Source: Drosophila persimilis (lineage: Eukaryota; Arthropoda; Insecta; Diptera; Drosophilidae). From it: 64,000 nt of DNA. The position numbers were made by a program, and so were the translations under genes. The notes beneath the pieces are model-generated. The model did not search any database. It saw only the letters and a list, made by a program, of their open reading frames with translations, and was not told where the DNA came from. The stretch is taken from contig NW_020825338.1 in assembly GCF_003286085.1 (NCBI RefSeq), forward strand, positions 124,001 to 188,000, in the 5' to 3' direction. Below, piece by piece: positions 25,669-39,600 of this stretch. How positions within the stretch are numbered: position 1 is the first letter of the stretch; every line of letters starts with the position of its first letter.

Positions 25669-28600
25669 ACAACTATTTAACAACGAACAGCAACAACAGA
25701 AGCTCTTAGAGGTAAGCGACAACACTCGAAATAGCATTGCTTGCCCCAAACAAAAACCCTTCTCTTGCCCCTTTTCAGGCTAACAACAAAATGCAGGAGC
25801 TGCAGAGGCAGCTGGATCGACTGGGAAGCGAGCAACTGCAGCTGGAGACACGCATCACGGAGCTGCTGCCATACCAAAGCGAGGTGGCCAAACTGAAGGG
25901 CGATCTGGTTAAGATGCAGGTGGGCTTGGTTGTGGGACCGAGGGTATTGGAGGCGATAGAGCGAGGGTTTCTAACCGCAAGGTGTTGTTGCTGCTTTTGT
26001 CGTTGCTGCTGCTGTCGCTGATGAGTTGTCATGGCTGATTGATAGAGTGATACCCTATAGGCCATAAGCTATAGTTAAGCGTATCCAAATGGATGAGGGC
26101 CATAGGGTGCTGGTCATCTGCTGTTCGGGATACATAAATGATACTTAAATGTAGGTTTATGTATATATATATATATATATATAAAGTATATAGAGCTAAG
26201 ATCAATTAAGGATCCAACAGGTAGCTTTTAATATAAATTAAAGATTCCTGCGCATCCAAGGGATAGGTATTCGAGCAATCGAAACTACGAGTGGCTCCCG
26301 GGGGCGTTGCGCTTCGATACTCTAACCAATATTTATTGATATTTAATATGTCTTATAAGATATACAATATACGATACAAAAACAGACATGCAGACAGACA
26401 GACGGACAGAGAGATAGTGCGGAGAAGTGCTCCTTAATTGATTGCAGAGCAAATGCAGTGAGAGCTTGGTTTTTGCGTCGTAAGAACAACAGCAACAGCA
26501 ACAGCAACAGCGACTCACCTGTCGAGAGCCGAGATAAAATCGAATCGAATCGAATTGAATCCAATCTAAACTGATCTGATCTTTCCGCTTACAGAATCTA
26601 CAGGAGAAAACACAAATGGAAATCGGCAATCTGAAATATGAAAATGAATCTTTGCGCAATCGTTTGCGGGACGTTGTCAACTCGCCATTGTCGGATGCGG
26701 AGAAGCATCAGATTATACAAGAATCGCAGCGTTTGCATAGCTCAGCGCCCGCCTCCATAGCACTGCCTAGTGTAAGTGTCTAAGAGAAATTGCGTTGCGG
26801 ATTCCACCATTTATCCATTCTATTTTCTCAGACAAACGAAGCGCACGATGGGACGCCCTGCCTCACGCCCGACTGGGACAAGCAGTCGTCGTCCAGCGAG
26901 GTATCAGTAGCCTGCCTGCAGGACAAGATCATCCAGATGGAGGAGACCCACTACTCGACCAATGAGGAGCTGCAGGCCACCCTTCAGGAGCTGGCCGACC
27001 TGCAAACGCAGCTCAGCGACACCCAAACGGAGAACGAGCGGCTCGCCGAGGAGAAGGACGTGCTCTTTCAGTCGCTCTGCCGCCAGACGGAGAAGCTGAA
27101 CGAGTCCAGAACGCAGATCAGCAACCTCCAGGAGCTGCTGCTGCGCGACACCAAGCAGGCGGCTGAGGTGTGCACCTCGGAGCGTGAGAAGAAGCTGCTG
27201 GATCTCATCCAGACGTCACAAGAGGAGCGCGAGGCGGTGCTGCTAAAGCAGGAGGAGCTCAACGGAGAGCTGGCCGAGCTGCGGCAGACCCGCGATGCCG
27301 CACAGCAAGAGCAGCAGCGGCAACGAGAGCGAATCGCACTGCTCGACTCACAGCTGGACGCGGCCACGGCGGAGCGCAAGCAGGGCGAGGCACAGTTCTC
27401 GCAGGCCAAGGAGGATATTTCGCAGCGAGCCATCGAAATCAGCAGGCTGAGCACGCTGCTCGAGAATGCCCGCTCCAAGATCGAGGAACTGGAAGCGGAC
27501 TTGGCGCGCGGCGACAAGACCGATCTCAGCGACGTACTGGACGCGGCCCGGCGCGAGAAGGATGCCCTGGAAGAGCGGGTAGCCGAGCTGCAGGATCAGT
27601 GGTCGCGCAGCCAGGCGGAGCTGCGCCGCCTGCGGGAGCAGCTGGCCGGACTGAGCGAGGAGTGCAAGGTGGCAAAGAACAATGCCAAGTGCGCCGTCTC
27701 CCATCTGGAGTACCGACTGGAACAGTTGCAGCTCGAGAAGGACAAGCTGGCCGGTGATTGCCAGGCGTTGGAGGAGCGGGTGGCTGAACTGCAGGTGCAG
27801 TCCAAGTGCCACCACGAGGACAAGGCCCAGCTGCAGGCGCTGCTCGGAGAAACTCAGAGGCACCTGGGGGACGTGAAGCTGAAGCTGAGCGACACCGAGC
27901 AGCGGCTGGACAAGGAGACTCAGTTGCGGCGACGAGAGGCTGAGGAATGGCAACAGTTCCAGGCAGATCTTCTGATGACCGTGCGTGTTGCAAACGACTT
28001 CAAGACTGAGGCGCTAAGCGCTCGCGAGCAGCTCCTGCTCGACAACAAGACGCAAAAGGAGAAGATCCGGCTGCTGGAGCAGCAGCTGGAGAAGCTCACC
28101 CCTAAGCAGCGTAAGATCAAGTCATTCATCACTTAATCTTTGATTGTAATCGCCTTGATTTCGTTCCCCAGAACCGCAGCCGTCGGAGACGCCACAGTTG
28201 GTGCTGTCTACGGTCCAGCTGGAGATGGCCGCGCGTCGCAGTAAACTAAGCTTTAGCCGGCAGGACTCCAGGCTGTCCGTCAAGACCCTCATAGAGAGCA
28301 TCGAGAATAACAAGGCGGTATGGCGGATCCTTCTCTCTTCTTAAGTGTACTCTCGCTTGAACCCCTCCCTTTCCCTCTTTGTTATTTCAGCAAGGAAAGT
28401 CGGATGAGGCGGAGTCAAACTACAGCTCCAACTCGAGCCTGAACAGCGGCACTCCCGAGCTGGGGAACACTCCCATCATTCTTCCCGCCTCCGGTGACTG
28501 GCACGAGAGCGTGAGCAAACATCTTGCGTTTCTGTTGCAGCCTCTCTAATTGATCTTTTGCCTTTCTATCCGCAGCTTCGGTTGCCAGTCCTGCAGAGCA

Positions 28601-29333
28601 GCAATCTGCACGTAAATGTAGGAACAACGGCAGCAACAGCTGACGCTGGAACTGGAGGAGGATCAGCTAACTCTACCAAAGCCACATTGCCGTTGCGGGA
28701 GCAGCAGCAGCAGCAGCAGGTGACGGCTGCCAACTCCTCGCAGCCCTCCACACCGGCCACGCCCAGCAGCAGCGGCAGCAGTCAGCCGCCTAGTCTGCCC
28801 TTTGGCAGTGTCTCAAAGTCCTTCATTAGCGGTAGGTCAAGCGAATCTAGTGACTCTCCGATCTTCTTTAACACTCTGGTTTCTCTCTGTTTAGGTGAGC
28901 GCAAGGATCCGCTGAATATGCTGGCCAAAAACGGCGGCTCCAAGAGGAATGCACTGCTGAAGTGGTGCCAGAACAAGACAGTGGGCTACCGCAACATTGA
29001 CATTACGAACTTCAGCTCATCGTGGAACGATGGCCTGGCCTTCTGTGCGATCCTTCACTCCTATCTGCCGGATCGCATACCATACGACCAGCTCAGTCAG
29101 GCGAACAAACGGCGAAACTTTTCACTAGCCTTTGCCGCTGCCGAATCTGTAGGAATTGGCACCACACTGGTGAGTCCCCCATCTGTGTTTTTGTTTTTTT
29201 TTGTGTGGGAAGTAATTAAATGCGGCTTCGTTATCTTCTCTAGAACATCAACGATATGTGCCAGCTGGAGCGGCCCGACTGGATGCAGGTGATGTCCTAT
29301 GTGACGGCGATCTACAAATACTTTGAGACCTAG
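24725..29333 (+). CDS. CG13366: Cytospin-like protein (coiled coil plus calponin-homology domain)
   Basis: Nine coding exons: 24725-25711, 25779-25919, 26595-26771, 26832-28110, 28172-28317, 28391-28510, 28576-28831, 28895-29169 and 29244-29333. They total 3471 bases, 1156 residues, with all phases consistent. Residues 1-329 are low-complexity with long polyGln, Asn and Ala tracts. Residues about 330-860 form a long heptad coiled coil ([20 protein letters not shown] onward). A conserved [11 protein letters not shown] motif follows. The last ~115 residues are a calponin-homology domain ([20 protein letters not shown] ... [20 protein letters not shown]) ending in [20 protein letters not shown], the cytospin/SPECC1 C-terminus. 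Vertebrate cytospins bridge actin and microtubules during spindle, adhesion and migration events; that role is inferred by homology. Start ATG at 24725 follows an A-rich leader (ACAATAAAA). The CG number is recalled from D. melanogaster synteny. Confidence 0.93.
24880..25272 (+). repeat. (CAA/CAG)n coding microsatellites (polyGln)
   Basis: Several CAA/CAG runs inside cytospin exon 1, separated by short unique segments, with further runs near 25636-25700. They are expected to vary in length between strains. Confidence 0.95.
25920..26594 (+). other. Intron of the cytospin gene
   Basis: A 675-bp intron (donor GTGGGC, acceptor TTACAG) containing a (TA)n microsatellite at 26161-26183. No other feature is seen. 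Confidence 0.85.
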
Positions 29334-30285
29334 ATATGTTACGCCTCACGCCTCACGTCTCCCGTCTTTTGTGTATATTTATAATCAGCATTTCCTCAAT
29401 GTTTGGCGTTCAGACTACCCCTCTGAGCTCTGACACGACAAGAAGAAAATATTTTAACTTTAGCCCCCGCCCGCTACACCCTTAGTGTATATGTGTTTTT
29501 TTGTCTTTTTTTTTTGCTTCAGACCCTAATTGTATGTCTATATCTATGTGTACGTCTGTGTCTATATCTATGTACCCCATTTGTAGACTAGTGGGCGCTC
29601 GATATTGGTGGACAGGTGGTCGAAAAATCTTGACTTATTTGAGTGAATGAATGAAACGGAACAACAGCAATAGCAACAACAACATCATGAAAACCAATTG
29701 TTTATTAAATATTAAGTAAATATCTGTAAAATGCATTTGTTTGTTTTTTCGGTTTTACAGAAGAACGCTAGAACTCTAGATATCGTAGAACTTAGTTTAA
29801 AGATACTCGTATGTTTAAAAAGCAGCTTCGAGGGTTGTTGTTCAGGTTCCGGATGGGTACCAAGAGAGCTGTATTGAGAGTGCCACCTGGCGAGTGTCCA
29901 CTGTATTTTCTGTGTGTGTCTGCGTGTATGTGTTTTTTTTTGTAATTGTAATTTTATTGTGTACGCTTGATAAAGAAGAATGGCTTAAGCAAACCACATA
30001 AGCTGATGCGAATGGTGATGATGGACAACTATAGCGATAGAGGTGGAGCAGCAGCCAGAGATGGAAAGTAAAAGGAGTCCGGACTAGCTTTAGCATACCA
30101 TACATATATACTATATTTATTTATTCCAACTACTACTCGTACATCAGATCACTAAACTGTATTTTCTCAACGATTCATTCTACAAATACGATACTATAAA
30201 GAACAAAATTAACGCGCAATGAAACAATGCATCTGTCTTCGCTTTTCGTTTTTCTTTTGAAATAAAATCCAATTAAGTTGGCGAC
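29334..30285 (+). other. 3' UTR of the cytospin gene
   Basis: Non-coding, T- and AT-rich, ending near an AATAAA signal at 30261-30266. Confidence 0.65.
30261..30266 (+). terminator. Probable poly(A) signal of cytospin gene
   Basis: AATAAA about 930 bases after the stop. It is the only well-placed hexamer downstream. Confidence 0.55.
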
Positions 30286-30598
30286 TAAGACTGGCGGATT
30301 AGCGGGAATTAGACCCTTCTCTGGAGGGGGCGCCTCCGAGGCAGTAAATTAAAAAATTCGTTCAAAAATGTTTACATCTTTTGCCGTTTGCATTTTCCGT
30401 TGAGCCTGGTTATTAAAATAGATCAATCTTGTTGCCGCCACATACATACACCCCAACACATGAGAGCATGGACACCAGGAGGAGTCAAAGGCAAAGTCCA
30501 AGTCCACATTTCACATTTAACATTCCACCCCGAGCCCCAGCAGGACTCCTGAGAAGCTCCGTCAAAATGGCGCCCCTTGAGGACAATGAAGGAGCTGC

Positions 30599-30625
30599 GA
30601 AATTTCCCTCTTAAGGGAAATTTCC
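30599..30625. promoter_or_regulatory. Palindrome containing two kappaB/Dorsal-like half-pairs
   Basis: Left arm GAAATTTCCCT (30599-30609), loop CTTA, right arm AGGGAAATTTC (30614-30624), perfectly complementary. The right side reads GGGAAATTTCC at 30615-30625, an ideal Rel-family site. The left arm supplies a second, inverted near-match. It lies 340 bp beyond the cytospin poly(A) signal. Confidence 0.45.
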
Positions 30626-33600
30626 GAACATGCCAGAAAGAGATGACGCCACAGGCTGCGGCTGCTCCTCTTACTCCGGCGGTGGGCGGGATTCCGTACT
30701 TGGTTGGTTGCTCGATGAAGTGAACGGAGGGGGGAGGACGGTGGATGGTGGGTGGCAGATGGGGGAGGGTGCGGAATGTGGCATAGGATTTAATTAAGTA
30801 CCCCATCCCAAACCGCAGGAGGGATGCGAGAGGCGGAAGAATGGCAAGGGATTTAACAGCGTGCGATTTTTTTAAAATTAAAATGAGCCGATGATTGATG
30901 TACTCGAGGCTAATGAGGAGCGGCGGAAGATGTGGCTGGCGATGGAGGGGCACAAAATAAAGCGTCGGCAGAGGGAGTGCGGACCTTACGCACTGCACTG
31001 AGAAACGCGCAAATGAATAATAAAGTTTTCTGCTGTCTTGCCGTCAGATTTGTAGTACGATAATATGTTAATCATCTTCATGTTGTCTTTTTACAAACTA
31101 TTAGTTTATTCGATTATTCGTAAGATTCCCCTCCTGGAGTAAACCAAATAAGAAAATAAAATTACAATTACGGCAGGGACCGTAAGTGTTATACGCTTGG
31201 AAATATAAATTGCAGTCTAACAATTATTTCCCAATTTTTATTGAAAAACTCGAAAATTAAACTTGTTTGTGATTTTTAAAATCAATCAATCAAATATTAA
31301 GGATTCAATTAAACTTTTATTTTTGATTTTTAAAATAAAATAGCTCTTATCGCTAAAAATGATTAAAATATAAATTATCATTCATAACTGTTATTTGCAG
31401 TCCCTGCAGTATTAGCAATATTGAATAATATTTTTTTAATCTTTTAGATTCATTCTTATACGATTTTCCTAAAATTGTTGCTCAAAACTATTTTTTTAAT
31501 GTATTTATGTTGAATTTTTAGAATGTTCTTCAGAATTGTTCTATTGTATTTTTTTTTGGGTTTCTGTCTTAAATTTTTTTAAAATTCGATTTAGGACTCC
31601 TGTCAAGTTTGGTGATCTACTGAATATCGGATGGTATCGGTAGCATCCGGTAGATCCCATTCTGATACAAACAAATATTGAAAAAAAGTTTAATTCTAAT
31701 GAAAATGATTTTTTTTGTTCGTGAACTTTTTATTTCTGCTTCTTGTCCGAAATAACCCTCCATATTTACATAGTTTTTCTTCTGCTGACTGTGAGATCCT
31801 GCTGAGATGTGATGCATCACGTGGACCTCTCTGTCGCTGTGCAGGAGTGCAGGATTCTGGCTCATGAAAACTTTATTTTCAGACGAAACAACAAAAGCTG
31901 GTCAACAAATTTCGATCTGGCCGACTACTGCAAGCACAGTGCTGATGAACCTTAAAGAAAAGTCCTGCAAGTTTGTAGACCATTTCTTTTTGGCAACCTC
32001 AGTCTGTATTTTGGACGAATAGATAAAATGTTGGATAAGTGGGGTTGTCAGTACAGAAAAAGTGACAGATTAAACGCCGTTTAAATTAAATATACACCAT
32101 CATATATTTTATCCACAGCCCCAAAAGTATTCCCCAAATGAAAAAATTGAACGACAATTTCGTATGTAAAATGTAAATGTATTTTTCGCGCTCCGAATGT
32201 CGATTGGGGAGTCAGAGTGCTGTTTCATGTGGGAGACATACGAACACGACATGAATTTCGATATTTTCAACCAATATCTTAAAGAAGACCCACTGACACA
32301 ATCCGCCTTCGGTTTTATTTCTTGGGGTGTTCATTTTCGAACCTCTCTATGCTGTGCATAAGAAAGGACTAGAATATGGAATAGATAGATAGATGGATAT
32401 ATAGAGATTGGCAACAAACTTTTTTGTCCCAAATGTAATTATATCGGATCGGATAAGAGTATTCTTCGAACATCAGCTATCTTCCCATTTGGATAACCCT
32501 TTGCTTATTTGTAATAACATTGTGCAGTCTCATTCGTTTTATATATGGAAATCCTCTAGCCAGTTGTAAGGATTTGCTTGACTCCCTCAGCTGCTCGAAA
32601 TGGAATCAAATGCACATCAGTCCCAGTGTCCGTGTCCGAGCTCTAGTCCTTCTGGTCAAGCCAATGACACGTAGTCGGGACGGGACGCACCTTCAAGTAG
32701 CGGCGCTCCATTCAAACTCCCTCTGTGGCATTTTCTGGCCAGGACAAAAGCTACAGCAAATCGTATCTGTCAATTAGGCGGCTGCTTGCCGGGTACACTC
32801 TTTCTGGTATCTCACTCGCGCTCCTTAATGTCCGGCACATGTCGCAAAATGAAATTAAACGCTGACGCACCATTTGCTGACCAGCGACAGACGACCAGGA
32901 CGACTGGTGGTGGAATAAAGGACCAAAAACGCTTTGTCATAAATCAAGAAATCGACAAAAATACATTTCAATGCGCCAAACATTTTAATATACAACAAGG
33001 AAGGAGGTCTGGCTTTGGGGGCCGAAGCTTTTAATACCCTTTGCAGATCCATCATTCCTGAGGCAGCTTTACGAGTATATTTTTATACTAGTAGTCATTC
33101 CACTTCGATCCAATTTGGCATGCATATCAATATGGAGTTTCGTTGCTTTTCCCTCAAAACCAAACATTTTCTCACAAAAATGGATCCACGACTGATTATT
33201 CCTATGCCAGCTCTATATATATTCTACGAGTAGTAGCCTGATTTTGATCAAATGTGGCTGAGATAGGTAAACCACATAAAGCTGTAATTTGGAAAAAAAT
33301 TATCCTCTACCTGGGCAAAAAAACATACTGACCACGACACAAATGAGCAGTCAGACTCACTCTCTCAGTCGGTCACTCGTTCAGTCAGTCATTTAGTCAT
33401 TGATTCAGTCAGTAAGTTTCCTTTCATTCGCCCAAAGGCAGTGCAACTATAAAAATATTATCTATAGTTTCCACTCAACTGCACAGCGGCACTTACCGGA
33501 CGACGCTCGTCCTTGCCTCCCACCCGGAGCTTCTGGCCAATACACATGCATACACGCATACGCATACGCATACGAGGAGTATATGTTCGTATGTATAAAT

Positions 33601-36600
33601 CATAATGGTTAATGTGCACTCATAAATGGATAAGCCAGGCAGTCCATATGCTCCAACCGGAGCAGGAGTCACAGCACGTGATGGCGAATATGAATATGAG
33701 TGGTGAATGGTGAATGGTTTTGGGTGCGAGATACGGGACATGGGACATGGCAGATGGATTGTGGATTGCGGATAGTGGGATGTGGATTGGGCGGACATTG
33801 CTCATTCAGGTCAGGTCAAGTCGGGCCAACTCAGACAGAGGGAAATCGTTTTGTGTGCGTGTCATTTATGGGTCATTTGCCATGGAACCCACGAGGGAAC
33901 AACAAGTAAAGCTAATCGAGCTGGAAAGCAAAGGAAAGGTGGGGAAGTTTAGATCAGTGCTGGCGTCGGATCAATTAGATTCCACGGTATTCTATTAGTT
34001 GTAAAAAAAACATTTTAATTGAGCCTCTGTATGCTCCATTGGGGATTTTTAGCTCATCGGAAAATATAAACTAATTAATAACTACTCTTGGTCTAATATT
34101 GGTCCCAAATACTTCCTTGGGTACATGTGAAAACCATTCAAAAACTTATTGTGGCTATTGGATTTTCACCAAAATCTAGAATAACCTCATGGAATAAAAA
34201 CGAAACACTATAAGACCTCAAAGTCTTTAATTATATTCCACACCCAAAGAAAAAATCCCCGAGCACCGAATAGCTACACGTAGACTTAAATATGTATGCC
34301 TAAATAAATAAATATTCAATTTCATATATAAAATAAATATACTTCATATTTTAATTAAATATTTTCATATTTGAATTAAATATATTTCCTAAAAATTTAA
34401 TATTGTATACTTATTTTAAAGTGTTTTATATTTAGATTAAACATGGAACGTATTAAAAAGAAATTTTAACAGAGACCGTAACTATTATAAGCTACATTTA
34501 ATTTTTACGGATAATCTTGGGTTCCATAATAATTATTTATTTTATTTACCAAAGTTAAGTTTTTCTCAAAAAACTAATTCAAGAAATATATTCAAATGGG
34601 TTTCTTATTACTAAATGGGATACATATGTATGTATGTACATAGTAAAGTTTACGCGAAATATTCATAAAGATTTGTATACATAAAAATAAATAAAATTTA
34701 ACCTGGATCAGATTTTTCACTTGCTCCATATTCCTCGCTGTCGCAAAGAAAGAAAAGCCCGACCACACATGAGGGAAAAAAAATTGACTTCCCGTTCCGA
34801 TTGTTGAATGGTAATTTTGATCCCTCTGGAACATAGACTTCTTAGCATTTCCGATTGCCTGCAGTCAAATCCTGTTTACTGCCCGTCAACTTAAACAAAA
34901 TTTTCCATAATAATGATGATGCTCATGATGATGCCGATCTGAGAAAGACAGAACAACGAGCAACTTTTGCGGCGGAAGCGAGAATCGGAGACTTTTTACA
35001 AGAAAACTCCAACAACGAAAGGGGGGAATGAAAGGATTATAATCGAGTAATGGGAAATGGGAAATCGAAGAGCGGCAGAGAGACAGAGAGATTAAATACA
35101 CGGGGCAACATTTCCGGTCTCAGCAGCAGCTCCCATTCAATTCAATCCAATCCACCATCCACACCGAACAGAACCCAACCAAAACGGACCAAATGATGTC
35201 CAGCCATGACGAGGCTGCTTCGATTTGATTTCCTCTCTGTCTCTCTTTTTCGTGTGGGACAAAGAGCTTTATGATTTTCCGGTCAATACAATTCAAGCGG
35301 CTGCACTGCATCCTTACAAATCAACAAGCATGACACATTGCCACAGAGCCAGGCTATTGTGTTGTTCTTGAGGAAGTACTAAAAAATGGACAACCAGTGG
35401 AGAGGGCCAGGACGGGTCGGGCCAGATCGAAGAGATGCAATGACAGTCACAATGGACAGAAACCCACACACAAAGAATGAATGGAGTGCCTGTCACTGTC
35501 GTCGTTCCTCAGACTCTGTTCCTGTTCCTGCCCCTGACCCTGCCGATGAGCCTGGCCAGTCTCATTCTCAACAGATCTCAAATCTGAACAAGTTGGTGGA
35601 AGTCGTTGACCAAAGGGTCCATAAATTATCATTAGACAAATGCAATTCACTTTTTTACTGCTCCCCAGCCAATTGCTGAGGGCTGATACTTGACTCAATC
35701 TTGTCAGGATATTCTCCAGATGGGGATTATCGTGAGTACTAAGAGAACAGCAATTAAATGGATATGGAATTTGGTGGGGTATTCAATGGGAAATGATCTT
35801 TGATTTTGATTAATGGCCTAACTGAGTCAGAAACTACCTGTTTCATCCATATCCATAGCTCGATCAAATCGCTAAAAATTTCTTGCAATCTTTAGTAGCA
35901 GTAAAATAATATAATCCTAACGTTTTTTGAGAAGCTATCGTAGAAAAACCCCTTCTAAACGTTCCCCATAACGATCCTCCATAAAAATGTCAATAAAATG
36001 TGGTATGTCCCGGACAATCCTTTTGCCACGGCTTTGGCCAGTCCATCAGTTCCTGGGGATAACAAGCGAATCACTCTCAGCTCCACAAGAGACTGAACTG
36101 AATGTGTCCTCGGCTAATGCGCATCAAGGCTAAACGTTTTCCTTGCCTCCACCCACCTAACACCCCAGTCCAGTCACCCCGACCCTGCTCCGGCATTCTT
36201 TCCGCTTGCCCCACTTGCTTAGCTGATTTTGATTTGCCCCCGCCTCCCGGCTTGAATGGCGTGTCAATGTTTGCTTACCACCCCACCCATACAGCCATTG
36301 TGCAACCACCTCCTCTCCTCCAGCAACCACCCCCTGTCCTTCTGAAGCAACCCACTTTCTCCTGCCCGCCCCCTGCTAACCAGATTTCAATTTGTGCCGA
36401 GCAAAGTGTTTATGAGATTTTCGAGCTGCTGCGGCTAAATGGCCAAAATCCGGGATGCCTTGGGCTCGTCCTGGGACCGTGTTGTTTGTTGCCTTAACAC
36501 CCTCACGCAGGACGAGGGCTCAAGGCGAGCCCAGAACGAACCCAGGACCTCTGTGTGTTTGCCTGGTCTGATATATTTGATTTTATTTCTCCCTTTGTTC

Positions 36601-39600
36601 CGTTTCATTGTGTTCTGCTGTGTTCTGTTTGGTTTGTTTGATGTAATGTGACATGATGGCTTCATCAAAAGCGCATTAAAAACAAAGCAAAACCGAAGTC
36701 AGCCCAAACAAAAGGTCCCGGAATAGGTTGGGGAATACTGTTATGGATGGACTCCTGGCAGCCATCGTCCTTCATCCTGGCCAGCATTTGGCTCTGGCTC
36801 GTAAAACGCCATAACTCAACTGGCCGCAATGATATACTTTGTACAAACTGCTGGAAGATAAACGATCCAGCGAGAGCAGAATAATTATCTATTCCTATCT
36901 CTGGATGCCAAAAGTTCTACATATGTACATATGTAAGTATATATGTATCTGAAAGGATATTCGATAAATATAGCGATATAATGGAATACTCTGTGGTAAT
37001 CCCTTGTTGGATAAATAAATCTGTTGGGTATCTTTTGAAATATTGTAAACATAAATTTCGAAAAGAGTTTCTTGGTTTTCAATCTAAGTTTTTTGCGGCT
37101 CATCGCTCTCCCATATCCAATATGCCATATCATGAAGAATGCCCAGGCTTCAAGCTAACTCGCTCATGGATTGCTTATTTAATCTAATCCAATGCTTCCG
37201 ATGACTTCATTTGACTATTCCAAGGGTTAGCCGGCTCTCACAGGCCAATGCACCCAGCCTGGCGACCGGTTGTGTGTGGTCTTTGGGGCTGGTGCACGGA
37301 AAGTCAAATCAAGGCAGCAAAAGGATTCAGGCCATTAAGTTCCGGAAGCGAGTTGATAACCAGACAACAAGTATACAAATCTAGCGGGACCAAAAGGACC
37401 ACGGAACGAGGACTCTGGCTGTCCTGACTGGGAATATTTATGTGTGTCTCTCTGCTCAGTGCAGTAATTGGCTGCTGAGCCACCGACAACAGTCCGACAA
37501 CAACTTTTGTGCATATGCAAAACCAAAACGACTCCAACACCAACACTGTAACCGAAACCCAAAGAGAAACCCAAAGAGAAACCGAAGGAAGGCAAGAAAA
37601 ATGAATCAAAATAAAAGGATCCACGATAAAGTTTTTGGCCCGTTAAAAATTATTCTCTTCTGGGTGTCTGAAGCAGGGGCACTAGCCGGATAATTGACTG
37701 ACAAAGCTGATACCCTGCCCTGTACAGGGACATATCCTTACATTTATAGCTACAGCGATATAATTAGTGGGTATTGAAAGGCTGTAGCTGGAGATTGTGG
37801 AAAACTGCCCAATTAATGGATCGATACATTTAAGTAATATAATAATTTAAAGAAATAATTGAAAATTTTTTTATTGAAATATCCAAGCTTTATTTATATC
37901 ATAAGCTATATTGGGTACTAGCCAATATATATACATCAAATGATTGGATTGAAATGAATCTGTGGACCCACATAAGTATCTATGGATAGCAAGACCATTT
38001 TGGCTATTGCTTCTGTATGATGCCATTCCCTAACTCCAGACTACCCATAGCAGCCGTGAAAGATACGTTTTGTTGAGCTTGGGCTTGGAATACCCCGATC
38101 AACCTGTCCGACCCGGGGTCAAACTCCGGCGAAGCGCGACTTTTGTTTTGCTAGGAGTCGAACGGGAGGAGTAATGGTTGTTCCCGTAAATAAATAAAAA
38201 GGCCGTCAGCACGAATTAAGCAACCCTTCCGTTGCGAATAAATCAACAAATTAATCGCATAGCCGAACCACAGCAGACCACAGCCCAGCTCTAGCCCCCT
38301 CTTCCACCACTGAAGCGGAAACGGAAGCGCACACACAGTTAGCCGCACATCAAATCCGAATTCGAATCCAAATCCGAATATAAATCCGGAGGAAACTTTG
38401 CTTTTCAAGTGGATTTAAATTGGATTCTGTAACCGCAGTTGCTGCTCGAGTCTCGAGATGCGATTTTAAAGTTTTCAGCTATTTGTAATGGCTCTTGTTG
38501 CTCCCGCGGCCCTTCTCTTTCTGGTCTGCCACTGAACGGCGACACATTTCCGCTTCCGCTGCCCGGCTTCCCGGCTTCTCGGCTGCCGAGATTCATTTGA
38601 TTTGACTGTTCACGTTTCATTTAGCAAACGATTTCATTAGCTAAAAAGCGCAGAGCCCAGCGCTCAGGGGGTGTCCTGCACATGTTGCCCATGTCCATGT
38701 CCTTGTTGCTGATTCTTGACTCACAGTTCCACTCCTCTTGCAAAATCGCCTGGGCGGAGCTCTATTCGTGACCCTTCTTCGTTCACATCTTCGGTTTGTT
38801 TCCCTGCTTCCCTGTTTTCTGTTCTTTATTTTTTTGATCGGCATTCAAGCTTGTTTTTCCGCTTAAAGTATTTTTATTGAATCTTCTTATCGTTTTTTAT
38901 GGCCACTCACCCAGTGGTTCAACCCTGCAACTACTACCCCACCATTCTCGCCGCCCATCTATTAATGCTAATCTAAACAAATTTTGTCATTAAGGGTCCA
39001 CCCGGGGCCAGCCGCTCTCGACCGGATGTGTCTGCCCTTCGCTGGCAGCTCCACTCTCGGTATAGTTTCACATAAAATATTGTCAATCAATTCAATTACA
39101 AGTTGACATCATTGTTACTTATTGTTGACGTCAATTGTCCGGCTTCTGTTGTGCAGCCCTGCCCCCATCTCTTTGGGCCCTGGGATCTGATTTATGAATG
39201 GATGTGCTGACCACTTCGTTGGCTCCTTCTCCAAGGTCCTTCCGATTGTGTCCGGGTTGGCTTGTCCGGGCGTGTGGGTTGAACTGGGTCGGTTGATGTA
39301 TGGAAGTTCTTTCTTTATGCCACTTTCAGTGTGTCAGAAGAATGGGATTCTCATGTGAGTTCTCTAAAGTAGAGGGGAAGACCATATGCTAATGTCTCCT
39401 TGGATTTAACTGGAGTCAAAGCCAGACTTTCATATATGGAAATATCTCTTGAGCTATCCAGAGGGTGGAGTTCTAAATTGAAAAGGTAAGGACTGAATGG
39501 AATTGTCTCCCGAAAGTCGAGGTAAGATCTGAAAGCGAGGGAAAATAATGTTAAAGTTTTTGATACGTGTATTATTGAATCAAATATTCAAATGTTCATA

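Noticed and set aside
30423..30998. 191-codon minus frame
   Set aside because: Biased low-information composition in a region with no splice or conservation-like signals; overlaps the kappaB palindrome.
36102..36497. 131-codon plus frame rich in Pro and Cys
   Set aside because: Composition reflects C-rich DNA. No splice continuation, no conserved-looking motif and no plausible start context.
38905..38935. B-box-like GGTTCAACCC
   Set aside because: No A box upstream and no acceptor-stem pairing, so not a tRNA gene.
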